A DNA stretch of 64,000 bases from Candidatus Wolfebacteria bacterium GW2011_GWE2_44_13 (GTDB lineage Bacteria > Patescibacteria > Paceibacteria > UBA6257 > UBA9933): assembly GCA_001000675.1 (NCBI GenBank), contig LCHW01000001.1:346686-410685 (forward strand), read 5' to 3'. The notes below the pieces were generated by a model. It saw only the letters and a program-made list of their open reading frames with translations, did not search any database and was not told where the DNA came from. Positions 16,127 through 24,043 of this stretch are shown here, piece by piece (the stretch's first letter is position 1; every line of letters begins with the position of its first letter). The position numbers and the translations under genes are program-made.

Positions 16127-16396
16127 TTACTCTGAGCGCTCGGAGAGCGTGTATGTAACGACAACGATGGCGGCAATAGTGAAATCTGCGAACATTGCCT
16201 GCCTTTGTGCTGTTACGCACTGTACATCGAGGCGCATCTCCACCTTTTCGATGGTGATGTCATGGTTGTCTTCACCGGCTGCTTGCCAGCGGGCAACGTT
16301 CAGGTTAAGGGTTTCCTCAACTCGTTGAGAGCTTAAGTTGCCTCCTGAAGTTAAGTCGGTTGAACAGAATATCTTGATCTGGTTTTTTGTTGCCAC
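16127..16396 (-). CDS. small hypothetical protein, 89 aa (leadered, GC-rich class)
   Basis: Starts with GTG at 16396 preceded by AGAGGTG. The body is soluble and beta-alpha in character (EDNHDITIEKVEMRLDVQCV) and ends with a hydrophobic stretch FADFTIAAIVVVTYTL that could be a strand pair or a tail anchor. Codon use is GC-richer than in neighbouring genes. It belongs to the scattered set of single genes with -35/-10 promoters and clear ribosome sites. No family recognised. Confidence 0.6.
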   Translation of the reverse strand: MATKNQIKIFCSTDLTSGGNLSSQRVEETLNLNVARWQAAGEDNHDITIEKVEMRLDVQCVTAQRQAMFADFTIAAIVVVTYTLSERSE

Positions 16397-16435
16397 AGCA
16401 GCACCTCTTTAAGGAACGAATTTAGAACCGTTCAT

Positions 16436-16464
16436 ATAATGACCTAAAATATGCCATGTGTCAA
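16436..16464 (-). promoter_or_regulatory. -35/-10 promoter for the gene at 16127-16396
   Basis: On the minus strand: TTGACA, 17 bases, CATTAT; the leader is about 35 bases and ends in AGAGGTG. Confidence 0.6.
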
Positions 16465-16528
16465 GGAATGATATAAAACATACTAAATCTAAAATATACG
16501 GTTTCATATTTTGTGATATAATAATTAT

Positions 16529-17602
16529 ATGAATGTGCGTGTATTTATAAAATTAATTTTTGCTGTTGTAGTTACGGAATGTGCAGGAATGTTTGGTGCA
16601 TTTTTAGCAGCCATCGTTTCGGCTATTTCTGCGAATCCAAGTAATGACTCTTGGTATGTAACCGCAAAGGAGCTTATTGTAAACCCGCCTGTGTGGTCTT
16701 TTGAAACAATCCTTGTTGTACTCTATGCCTTCTTGGGATTGGCGAGTGGAATTATTTGGGCTGGGTTGCATCGCGATGCGTACCGTAATATGGGGGCGGG
16801 ACGCGTGCAGAGAAGAATAAAAGGTGCGCTTGCTGTATTTTCTGTGTTAATGATATTGAGCATTCTATGGCCTACGATATTTTTTGTCTCTACTCGACTA
16901 TTTTTTGTATTTGCATATATTCTTGTACTTTTCTTTGCGATAGCAGCAACTATTTTTGTATTTTCACGTATAAGCAAGGTGGCTGCGCTATTGCTCGTGC
17001 CGTATTTTATATACGTAGCATTTTTGGGTTTTGTGAATCGACCTATTCTAAATCCCGCTACTGAGCTTGTGGGGCAACATGCATGTACTGAAGAAGCGAG
17101 GGTGTGTGCTGATGGATCTACGGTTGTGCGTAGCGGTCCACAATGTGAATTCGCAGCATGCCCAGAAGCTACAATTGATACGGCGTGGAAGAAATTTACG
17201 AGCACGAAAACGAACGTATTATTTTACTATCCCGAATCTATTGGAGCGACGTATATTCGAGCAGTTGAATGGCCTCCACTTCTCACAACTTCTCGCGACC
17301 CATTTTCTTGTATCGAGGGCGGACTAGAAACATATCGTGCAGGGAAAACTGAAAAGAAAACAGTTGAGAGAAGAACGTATTGTGTGACAAAAACTTCTCA
17401 AGAAACCGATGGAAGTGTATTTACGGATTATGTATATCGCACAGAATTAGCGGATGTAGTAATCGCGTTTACAACAACACTGCAAGCGGTGCATTGTAGT
17501 AACTCGGTTGAACCACAAAAAACTGAATGCGAGAACGAACGGGCAACCTTTACCCTCGATGATATTATGGGGCGTGTTATGCAAAGTGCATTACTTCGTT
17601 AA
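16529..17602 (+). CDS. divergent TspO-like membrane protein with cysteine-motif extension
   Basis: A 357-residue paralogue of the protein at 12724 with the same plan: five membrane helices (residues 1-180), a four-cysteine motif (CTEEARVCADG, then QCEFAACP), then an extracytoplasmic domain with matching landmarks (FYYPESIGATYIRAVEWPP against FRYPETLSTTYMRAFDWPP). The TspO signature is degraded (NPPVWSFETILVVLYA), so the ligand pocket may be altered. TATAAT lies six bases before ATG, so the message is probably leaderless. Duplication and divergence are clear; the function of either copy is unknown. Confidence 0.72.
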   Translation: MNVRVFIKLIFAVVVTECAGMFGAFLAAIVSAISANPSNDSWYVTAKELIVNPPVWSFETILVVLYAFLGLASGIIWAGLHRDAYRNMGAGRVQRRIKGALAVFSVLMILSILWPTIFFVSTRLFFVFAYILVLFFAIAATIFVFSRISKVAALLLVPYFIYVAFLGFVNRPILNPATELVGQHACTEEARVCADGSTVVRSGPQCEFAACPEATIDTAWKKFTSTKTNVLFYYPESIGATYIRAVEWPPLLTTSRDPFSCIEGGLETYRAGKTEKKTVERRTYCVTKTSQETDGSVFTDYVYRTELADVVIAFTTTLQAVHCSNSVEPQKTECENERATFTLDDIMGRVMQSALLR

Positions 17603-17609
17603 TTTACCT

Positions 17610-18119
17610 ATGACCAAAAAAATTGTTGTTGTGCACGATATGATGCAAAAAGGATATCAATATGAACTCACCGAACCGGTAGGGAAGAATTTTGCTCCTC
17701 TTTTTACGCCAGACTTAACACCTAAGGAAATGTTGCAACTTGGCGTATTTGGTGGAAAATATATGACTGATTGTAAGAAAGAATTTCCGGCAGATTGGTA
17801 CGTAGGCGTAAAACTGTGTCATGAACGACATGACCCCACGTTGAATTATTTTGGTGTGAACGCTTCGCAGCCGCTCAAGGTATGGAAGGCAAAAGGATGG
17901 ATTCATTCGTGCGACCCGCGAGGATGGTTTCAATGGTATTGTCGTTATTATATGGGGCGTCGTATGCCCGAAGAAGATGCATGGCAAATTCGTCGATGGC
18001 GGGCTATTCGAAGGCATATTACGCAGATTAAAAATAATTGTGCTAAAGGTGACGCGATGTGTCGGCCGCGGCAGCGACAGGCTGTGTTGCACTGGGGGTA
18101 TGACTCAAGAACGATTTAG
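17610..18119 (+). CDS. conserved hypothetical protein, 169 aa
   Basis: A soluble protein with a strikingly conserved-looking core: HSCDPRGWFQWYCRYYMGRR, then DAWQIRRWRAIRRH, then CAKGDAMCRPRQRQAVLHWGYDSR. The aromatic and arginine-rich pattern is that of a widely distributed uncharacterised family in bacteria and plants. Cysteines in C-x(n)-C spacing could bind metal. I start at ATG 17610, eight bases after the TspO-like gene, which suggests one transcript. No biochemical role is known to me. Confidence 0.65.
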   Translation: MTKKIVVVHDMMQKGYQYELTEPVGKNFAPLFTPDLTPKEMLQLGVFGGKYMTDCKKEFPADWYVGVKLCHERHDPTLNYFGVNASQPLKVWKAKGWIHSCDPRGWFQWYCRYYMGRRMPEEDAWQIRRWRAIRRHITQIKNNCAKGDAMCRPRQRQAVLHWGYDSRTI

Positions 18120-18148
18120 TATGAGCGAGCTAATTGCATTGGAATGTA

Positions 18149-18176
18149 TTGACATTGTATATACATTGTATATACT
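18149..18176 (+). promoter_or_regulatory. promoter and operator of the toxin-antitoxin unit
   Basis: TTGACA (18149-18154), 16 bases, TATACT (18171-18176). ATTGTATATAC occurs twice in tandem at 18154-18164 and 18165-18175, filling the spacer, as expected for an operator bound by the antitoxin. ATG follows 6 bases after the -10 box. Confidence 0.7.
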
Positions 18177-18182
18177 TACAAT

Positions 18183-18440
18183 ATGACTACTTTAAACATT
18201 CGAATTGACGAAAAAATAAAGGCAAAGGCGAATAAAACTTTTGAAGACATGGGCCTTGATATGTCGAGTGCAATAAAGCTATTTCTTACTCAGTCCATTA
18301 AGGAAAAAGGGCTGCCTTTTACTCCGACTAATAATGATGCTGTTATCAGGGCGCGTTGGGATAAGGAAGTTGCTCATGCGTTGAAGAACGGGAAACGATA
18401 TGGATCTGGGGCAGAATTACATAAGGACCTTTTGAGCTAG
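18183..18440 (+). CDS. RelB/DinJ-family antitoxin
   Basis: An 85-residue protein. TTLNIRIDEKIKAKANKTFEDMG is the ribbon-helix-helix strand and first helix of RelB/DinJ proteins, and MSSAIKLFLTQSIKEKGLPF is the family hallmark. The C-terminal tail should wrap the toxin. It represses its own promoter in known systems, consistent with the tandem 11-base repeats over the promoter. The toxin gene follows after an unusually long gap of 109 bases. Confidence 0.9.
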   Translation: MTTLNIRIDEKIKAKANKTFEDMGLDMSSAIKLFLTQSIKEKGLPFTPTNNDAVIRARWDKEVAHALKNGKRYGSGAELHKDLLS

Positions 18441-18549
18441 GTGCGTATGTATGCGGTTGAAATAACCAATATCGGCGATAGCGAATTGTTCTGAATCCAC
18501 GGCAGACAGACGGAGTATTCAATGCGGGGAGCTATTAGTCACTCACTCT

Positions 18550-18843
18550 ATGTTCAAAACAAAAAAACTAGACATCATTACAACGTCTAGTTATAAGAAG
18601 TCGTTTAAAAAACTTGCTAAGAGTGGTATATTTCCTGTTACAGAAATAGATAGAGTTGTGGATATGCTTGCGTCAGGTGAATTACTTGATAAAAAATACA
18701 AAGATCATCAACTGAGAGGCGAATATAAGAATTATCGAGAATGCCATATTCTTAATGACCTACTGTTAATGTATAGAATTGAAAATAAAGAATTGGTATT
18801 GATACTGATTGATATTGGTAGTCATTCGCAATTATTTGGATAA
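18550..18843 (+). CDS. YafQ-family mRNA interferase toxin
   Basis: A 97-residue RelE/YafQ toxin: TTSSYKKSFKKLAKSG opens the fold, DHQLRGEYKNYRECHI carries the histidine cluster and arginine used for RNA cleavage, LLLMYRIENKELVLIL follows, and GSHSQLF holds the C-terminal catalytic histidine. YafQ cleaves mRNA on the ribosome. The partner is the DinJ-like antitoxin at 18183. The 109-base gap between the two is longer than usual and holds a partly out-of-place GC-rich stretch, which may be a small insertion. Confidence 0.88.
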   Translation: MFKTKKLDIITTSSYKKSFKKLAKSGIFPVTEIDRVVDMLASGELLDKKYKDHQLRGEYKNYRECHILNDLLLMYRIENKELVLILIDIGSHSQLFG

Positions 18844-18862
18844 GCGTGGTATGATTTAATTT

Positions 18863-19570
18863 ATGAACAATCTTATTTTTCTTGATACTGAAACGACGGG
18901 TAATGATGTAACCGTGGATCGACTATGCCAGGTTTGTTATAAAACTGCTGATGGGATATTTACTGAGTTTTTCAAGCCGCCAATCCCTATATCGGTAAAG
19001 GCGATGAGTATTACGCACATTACGAATAAAATGATTGCGGATAAGGAATCGTTTGAAGGAAGTGCGATGCAAAAAGAGCTTGGGGTATTATTAAAAGACG
19101 GTATTCTAGTGGCACATAATGCGCCATTTGATAAAGCCATTCTTGAAGCAGAAGGCCTTGTTGTTCCGCAGCATATTTGTACATTGCGTGTGGCACGCGC
19201 ACTAGACGAAGAGGCTGTGATTCCGGAGTACAATTTGCAATTCTTGCGCTATTATCTGGATCTTGAAATTGACGCGAATGCACATGACGCGGAAGGCGAT
19301 GTGAAGGTGCTTGCCGCTGTGTTTGATCGGCTTATGGCTAAACTCACGCAGCAAGGGCTAAGTGAAGATGAGGCGATTGCGAAGATGTTGGATATTTCCA
19401 CAAAGCCGTCACTCATTAGAAAGTTTACCTTTGGGAAACATAATGGTGAAACTATCGCCGAAGTTGCGAAGATCGACAAGGGATATTTGCAATGGCTCAT
19501 GGGGCAAAAAATGGCTGAAGGAGTGCCAGACGAAGATTGGATTCATACATTGCAGACGTATCTAAAATAA
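18863..19570 (+). CDS. DnaQ-like 3'-5' exonuclease with a DUF3820-type tail
   Basis: A 235-residue DEDDh exonuclease: IFLDTETTGNDV is ExoI, AHNAPFDKAIL is ExoII, HDAEGDVKVLAAVF is ExoIII. After residue 185, FTFGKHNGETIAEVAKIDKG and then YLQWLM form the small quorum-type domain (DUF3820) often attached to such enzymes. It is cytoplasmic. It could act in proofreading or in RNA/DNA trimming; the polymerase epsilon role is not certain, because no polymerase link is visible. TATGAT lies seven bases before ATG, so the message is nearly leaderless. Confidence 0.85.
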   Translation: MNNLIFLDTETTGNDVTVDRLCQVCYKTADGIFTEFFKPPIPISVKAMSITHITNKMIADKESFEGSAMQKELGVLLKDGILVAHNAPFDKAILEAEGLVVPQHICTLRVARALDEEAVIPEYNLQFLRYYLDLEIDANAHDAEGDVKVLAAVFDRLMAKLTQQGLSEDEAIAKMLDISTKPSLIRKFTFGKHNGETIAEVAKIDKGYLQWLMGQKMAEGVPDEDWIHTLQTYLK

Positions 19571-19579
19571 AAAGTTTCT

Positions 19580-19751
19580 ATACTTTTTTCTAGAAAAAAG
19601 TATCAAAAAAGTCACGAACCAGAAATATTTCGGGGTCGCCTCCAAAACGGCAGAAGCTCGGAACTCGCACGCCGAGGGTAGGCGCGCTCAAACACCGAGC
19701 TTCTTCCGATATTTTTCCAGCGCCCTTTATCCGAAATATTCCCATGTTCGT
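19580..19751. mobile_element. inverted-repeat intergenic element, copy 1
   Basis: A perfect 24 bp palindrome (ATAC-TTTTTT-CTAG-AAAAAA-GTAT, 19580-19603) is followed by a 138 bp element at 19614-19751. The element's ends are inverted repeats of about 20 bp (ACGAACCAGAAATATTTCGG; the right end is the complement of ACGAACATGGGAATATTTCG). Inside, AGAAGCTCGG pairs with CCGAGCTTCT. A copy about 90 percent alike lies at 39698-39862 and a divergent one at 63173-63386. There is no coding capacity. It may be a MITE-like element or a structured RNA. Confidence 0.7.
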
Positions 19752-19767
19752 AGATGGGGTAATAAAA

Positions 19768-19806
19768 TAAAAATAACCGTCAGCTTAGGGCTGACGGTTA
19801 TTTTAT
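19768..19806. terminator. bidirectional intrinsic terminator
   Basis: AAAATAACCGTCAGC pairs with GCTGACGGTTATTTT. It serves the minus-strand hydrolase gene that ends at 19814. Confidence 0.85.
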
Positions 19807-19813
19807 GTTCATA

Positions 19814-20653
19814 TTATTTTAGGTTTGACTGCAGGAATTTAAGTGTCCTTTGCCATGCATCCTTTGTTTCGTTTGGTGCGTAGCTTTGGCCCGACGGGTT
19901 GGCAAACGCATGGCCAACGCCTGGATAAATAACAATATCATTTTGAATACCAAGCTCGTTTAGTGTATCACGAAATGCGTTGACTGCTTTTGGTGGGATG
20001 CCTTGATCTTCGCCTGCAAAGTTCCCGAGTACGGGCCATGTGATGGCGCGCAACTCATCTTTTGTGACCGTTACGTTTCCATAATAGATAATCGTTGCAT
20101 TAAGTTGCTCACCAGAAAGTGCAAGTTGCAGAGATTGACCACCTCCAAAGCACCATCCGAGTGAAGCAATTTTAGTAGCGCCTTTTGCGCGAAGATACGC
20201 TGTGGCGGCGCGCATATTCTCCCGCCCTTTTTCTTTGTCGAATGACCCCGTTTGTTTACGTGCTTCATCTTGGGTTGTTGCTACTGTGCCAAACATGTCT
20301 ACGGCGAGTACTTGATAGCCTTGGCCTGCAAGCTCTTTTGCTGTTTCGCGCATTGTGTCGTTTAAGCCCCACCATTCGTGAATCATGACGATACCTGGAT
20401 AGGTACCCGGTGCTTCTGGGCGAGCGTAGAAACCATTTCGATCGGGGAAGTATGTCGCAGCTTCTGTGATAACGGGAACGGCTGCGCCATTTTTCATGAT
20501 TGCAATATTTGCGTCTGTTAATGACGTTGCCATTGGCGGAACGTCATGAATATCTTCTGGTGCCCAAGCGCTTCCGCGCCACAGAATAAGCGCAGCGATT
20601 ACAATAAATACACCAAGAGCAATATGTAATGATAATTTGAAATAATGGTTCAT
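19814..20653 (-). CDS. dienelactone-hydrolase-family protein, membrane-anchored
   Basis: A 279-residue alpha/beta hydrolase with an N-terminal membrane helix (residues 8-27), so the enzyme faces outward. VMIHEWWGLND is the oxyanion segment, GWCFGGGQSL carries the nucleophilic cysteine, FAGEDQGIP the acid and GVGHAFANP the histidine. This Cys-Asp-His triad is that of carboxymethylenebutenolidase-type enzymes. The natural substrate is unknown; secreted members of the family are common in Patescibacteria and probably cleave small esters or lactones. Confidence 0.85.
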   Translation of the reverse strand: MNHYFKLSLHIALGVFIVIAALILWRGSAWAPEDIHDVPPMATSLTDANIAIMKNGAAVPVITEAATYFPDRNGFYARPEAPGTYPGIVMIHEWWGLNDTMRETAKELAGQGYQVLAVDMFGTVATTQDEARKQTGSFDKEKGRENMRAATAYLRAKGATKIASLGWCFGGGQSLQLALSGEQLNATIIYYGNVTVTKDELRAITWPVLGNFAGEDQGIPPKAVNAFRDTLNELGIQNDIVIYPGVGHAFANPSGQSYAPNETKDAWQRTLKFLQSNLK

Positions 20654-20847
20654 TGATTCTTTACGTTATGTGAATAGAGGATACCCACGTGCATTACAAT
20701 GATACATCTGTTGGCTGTGGAGGTTCAATAGGGGGGGTAGTGTAACAAGTATGATAAAAGTGCGTTATCTCATACTAGTTGCGCGTGCGGGTATGTGATG
20801 CCCTAGGGTCGAGCACCGAATAATGGTATATTAACTATCATACTTTT

Positions 20848-22644
20848 ATGAAACAATTTTTATTTAAAACGCTAGAGATATATCGACCCTTTCAAAAAAC
20901 CATGGGGGTTATGTTTTTGTTCATGATTGTTATGCAGATTTTTAACCTTGTATCCCCATATTTGTATGGGCGTATTATCGACGGCGTTGTGTCTCAGCAG
21001 CCAATACAGCAAGTGCTTTTCATTGCGTTTATGGCCTTTATGGTGTATGCCACGCAAGAATTGCTCGGATATCTTAGTGATCAATATGAGCTGAAATATT
21101 TTGACTTTGCAGTGCCACGGCATATCAAGGTGAGAACCTTGAATAAATTTTTTACGTTTAGTATTGGGCAGCACAATAATCAAAACAGCGGAGTGAAAAG
21201 AAGCGTGATCACACGTGGAGAACATTCGCTTAACTCGCTTGCGTTTAAGTTTGCTTACGAAATTATTCCGATGGTATTGCAGGTACTCTTTACCGTTGTT
21301 GCGTTGTTGTACATTAACTGGATTCTTGGTTCGATTGTTCTGTTTGGCGTTGTTGTATTTGTCGCTATTACTATTTATTTAAATATTATTTTGCGCGAGG
21401 AGATGACGGCGGTTCGGGACTTATGGGTTGAAAATGATAAAGAACAAAGCGAATTGATACAGAACGTTGAGTTGGTACAGGTAAATGTGCAGGAAAAAAG
21501 AGTTATAGATGAATATAGTCAGTCGTACGAAACGATTGGAGATCGTTCTAAAATCCTTTGGGGTCAATATACATTTTTTTCATCGCTGAGAGGGCTTCTT
21601 GTGGTGATTGTGCGGTTTGCCGTCATTGCTATTGGTATCTGGTTTGTGTATGAAGGGAAATATACACCAGGGTATCTTGTTATATTTCTTACGTGGTCCT
21701 CTAACGCATTTTCACGACTTGGTAATTTTGGAAACACTCATCGACAAGCGCTTGAGTTATACTCATCGGTACAAAAATATTATGAGATGATTGATGTGCC
21801 TTGCGATATTGTGATGGCTAAGCATCCCATTAGCCCTACGATCGAGGGGAAAATCGAATTTAAAAATGTGTCATTTCGCTATCCAGCACGAAATGGTGTT
21901 GATAAGAGTGAGGATACTAAGAAAGATGTGACCTCTGAAGAGCCTGCTCTGTTGCGGGATGCGTTAACGGGGGTTAATTTAATTGTTGAGCCGGGGCAAC
22001 GCGTTGCATTCGTTGGACATTCGGGTGCTGGTAAATCAACGCTTGCACAAATGATTATTCGCGCATTTGATCCTGTGGAGGGGCAAATCTTGATCGATGG
22101 ACACGATTTGCGTGAGCTCGATCTTGGCTACTACCGATCACATATCGGTATGGTAGAGCAGGATGTGCAATTGTTTGATAACACGCTACGGTACAATATT
22201 GCATTCGGAAGACCAGAAGAGGTGAGCGATGCTGAGTTTGACGAAGTTTCCCGATTGGCGAGTATTGAACAGTTTCGTCATCGATTGGAAAAAGGATTCG
22301 ATACCCTTATCGGAGAAAAGGGTGTGAAGCTTTCGGGGGGAGAGCGTCAACGTGTGGGTATTGCGCGTGCGTTGATTAAGCACCCTAAAATTCTTATTTT
22401 TGACGAGGCTACATCAAGCCTTGATACAGAGAACGAACAGTTGATCCGTCAATCCATCGAACAAGCTTCTCAAGGGCGTACAACGATTATAATTGCCCAT
22501 CGATTATCGACTATCCGAGATGCGGATAAGATATTTGTTATGGGTGATGGCAATGTTGTTGGCGCAGGAACACACGAGGAGCTTATGCATAGTTGCAAGC
22601 CATACCAAAATTTGATCGGTAAGCAAATGGTTTCCATTGTGTGA
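20848..22644 (+). CDS. ABC exporter, fused permease and ATPase
   Basis: A 598-residue half-transporter: six membrane helices in residues 1-310, then a nucleotide-binding domain with FVGHSGAGKSTLAQ (Walker A), KLSGGERQRVGIARALI (signature), ILIFDEATSSLD (Walker B) and IAHRLSTI (switch histidine). It resembles MsbA/LmrA-type lipid or drug exporters and would work as a homodimer, since no partner half is adjacent. The linker has a charged insertion (DKSEDTKKDVTSEE). The substrate is not predictable. Confidence 0.92.
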   Translation: MKQFLFKTLEIYRPFQKTMGVMFLFMIVMQIFNLVSPYLYGRIIDGVVSQQPIQQVLFIAFMAFMVYATQELLGYLSDQYELKYFDFAVPRHIKVRTLNKFFTFSIGQHNNQNSGVKRSVITRGEHSLNSLAFKFAYEIIPMVLQVLFTVVALLYINWILGSIVLFGVVVFVAITIYLNIILREEMTAVRDLWVENDKEQSELIQNVELVQVNVQEKRVIDEYSQSYETIGDRSKILWGQYTFFSSLRGLLVVIVRFAVIAIGIWFVYEGKYTPGYLVIFLTWSSNAFSRLGNFGNTHRQALELYSSVQKYYEMIDVPCDIVMAKHPISPTIEGKIEFKNVSFRYPARNGVDKSEDTKKDVTSEEPALLRDALTGVNLIVEPGQRVAFVGHSGAGKSTLAQMIIRAFDPVEGQILIDGHDLRELDLGYYRSHIGMVEQDVQLFDNTLRYNIAFGRPEEVSDAEFDEVSRLASIEQFRHRLEKGFDTLIGEKGVKLSGGERQRVGIARALIKHPKILIFDEATSSLDTENEQLIRQSIEQASQGRTTIIIAHRLSTIRDADKIFVMGDGNVVGAGTHEELMHSCKPYQNLIGKQMVSIV

Positions 22645-22661
22645 TATATACGACAATGAGA

Positions 22662-22694
22662 AAGAAAGACGCCTATAGAAGAGGCGTCTTTCTT
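22662..22694 (+). terminator. intrinsic terminator
   Basis: AAGAAAGACGCCT pairs with AGGCGTCTTTCTT. Its right arm runs directly into the -35 box of the next promoter. Confidence 0.85.
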
Positions 22695-22721
22695 GACATA
22701 ATTGATAAAATATGGTAGATA
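22693..22721 (+). promoter_or_regulatory. -35/-10 promoter for the gene at 22796
   Basis: TTGACA, 17 bases, TAGATA; a leader of about 70 bases ends in AAAAGGAGG. Confidence 0.7.
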
Positions 22722-22795
22722 GTATTTAGCTATCGATTTAAAAATAAAATATGTTTTAGAGTTTTTAAACCCTGAGCCGAAAAGGAGGATAAACC

Positions 22796-23179
22796 GTGGA
22801 AATACTATACACTCAGTATTTGAAAGAGTTCAAATTATTCGTTTACCGCGCAATTGTTTTTGCGGTGGGTATTGCCACGGTTTTGTGCTGTGTGGCCAAA
22901 CCCCTCCACCAACTTCCAGAGTTCCTTCCGGCCACCTCTGCCGGCATTTTCCTGCTATTTGTCGGTGCATACAGCCTGCGAGTTGCAATGCGGCTCGCAT
23001 GGGCTTTACGGCTGCTTCAGTGGACTATGCGGCGACTTGACCTAACCGAAGCTGATGCTGCAGAAGGATTGTTCAAATTCCAACTGTATCGAAGTCGAAC
23101 GTTTGAGCAATGGAGGCGAGAAGACTTTGTTGCTCAATTGAAAGATGCCCGGGACGTCACGAGTATGTGTGGCGGATGA
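22796..23179 (+). CDS. small membrane protein, 127 aa (leadered, GC-rich class)
   Basis: GTG start with AAAAGGAGGATAAACC in front. Two membrane helices (VYRAIVFAVGIATVLCCVA and a second FLPATSAGIFLLFVGAYSL) are followed by a charged cytoplasmic helix region (RRLDLTEADAAEGLF, EQWRREDFVAQLKDA). GC-rich relative to the flanking ABC genes. One of the ten scattered leadered genes; it has its own promoter and terminator. No family recognised. Confidence 0.68.
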   Translation: MEILYTQYLKEFKLFVYRAIVFAVGIATVLCCVAKPLHQLPEFLPATSAGIFLLFVGAYSLRVAMRLAWALRLLQWTMRRLDLTEADAAEGLFKFQLYRSRTFEQWRREDFVAQLKDARDVTSMCGG

Positions 23180-23184
23180 ATTCC

Positions 23185-23210
23185 AAGCCCCCTCTTAATG
23201 GGGGCTTTTT
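23185..23210 (+). terminator. intrinsic terminator
   Basis: AAGCCCCC pairs with GGGGGCTT and is followed by TTTTG. Confidence 0.85.
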
Positions 23211-23254
23211 GTACACACTAGCATATCGTTTTCTATGGAGTACAATATATAGAT

Positions 23255-24034
23255 ATGGAACGCCATAAGAAGCAGTATACAGAACAGGTGCTTACTGTAT
23301 TCGCATTTAGCTGGATTGCGTGGTTTTTGTTTCCGATACTATTTCTTATAGGTGCGCTTGTTTTTAAGTTTTCTGCCCTGCAGCCCATTATTTCGGATGA
23401 TCGATTCTGGTGGGCATTTATTATCAGTCTTATTTCTGCTTTTGTGGTTGTTGTGCTTACTGCATTGTTTGTTGTCCCTACGGCGTACGTATTTGCGTAT
23501 AAAGAATTTCGTTTTAAGAAATTCTTGGAAACGCTGTTAATTGAAATTCCGCAAACGTTGCCACCGGTTGCGGTTGGTGTAATTTATGTGTTTGCATTTG
23601 GCGTACATTCACCTATCCACTTGGCGTTTACGTTTGCAGCGGTTGTTATTGCTAAGCTTATTGTCTCAGCTCCTTTTGCCCTTGGGTACGTATTGCGAAA
23701 ATTTAGAGAAATACGCGCGTCTAAAATAGATTTAGTTGCGCGCTCGTTGGGGGCAAATACGTACACGGTTATCTTTCGCGTGCTTGTGCCTATGGCACGA
23801 CAGGATATTATTGCGGGTCTTACGCTTGCATGGGCGCGAGCAATGGGGGAGTTTGGTGGTTCACTTATTTTCGCAGGGGTTATTGCATATAAGACGGAAA
23901 TACTTCCAACGTATGCAAATCGAATAGTCCATACTGATCCGCTCCTTGCTCTCGGTGCCACGGCGATTATGGTGCTATTTTCTATCATTGCGTTAACTAC
24001 GGCACGCATTGTCCTAACGAAGAAAAAGATATAA
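23255..24034 (+). CDS. ABC transporter permease, molybdate/tungstate/sulfate type
   Basis: A 259-residue permease with six membrane helices. EIPQTLPPVAVGV and the coupling (EAA) loop LARSLGANTYTVIFRVLVP...ARAMGEFGGSLIFAG match the ModB/TupB/CysT group that imports oxyanions. It is followed ten bases later by its ATPase. No substrate-binding protein gene is adjacent, so the specificity is open and the importer is either incomplete here or served by a distant binding protein. Confidence 0.82.
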   Translation: MERHKKQYTEQVLTVFAFSWIAWFLFPILFLIGALVFKFSALQPIISDDRFWWAFIISLISAFVVVVLTALFVVPTAYVFAYKEFRFKKFLETLLIEIPQTLPPVAVGVIYVFAFGVHSPIHLAFTFAAVVIAKLIVSAPFALGYVLRKFREIRASKIDLVARSLGANTYTVIFRVLVPMARQDIIAGLTLAWARAMGEFGGSLIFAGVIAYKTEILPTYANRIVHTDPLLALGATAIMVLFSIIALTTARIVLTKKKI

Positions 24035-24043
24035 AACATAACA

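Noticed and set aside
20654..20847. A gene or riboswitch in the divergent gap before the ABC exporter
   Set aside because: Only promoter-like TATATT/CATACT boxes and no conserved structure could be seen.
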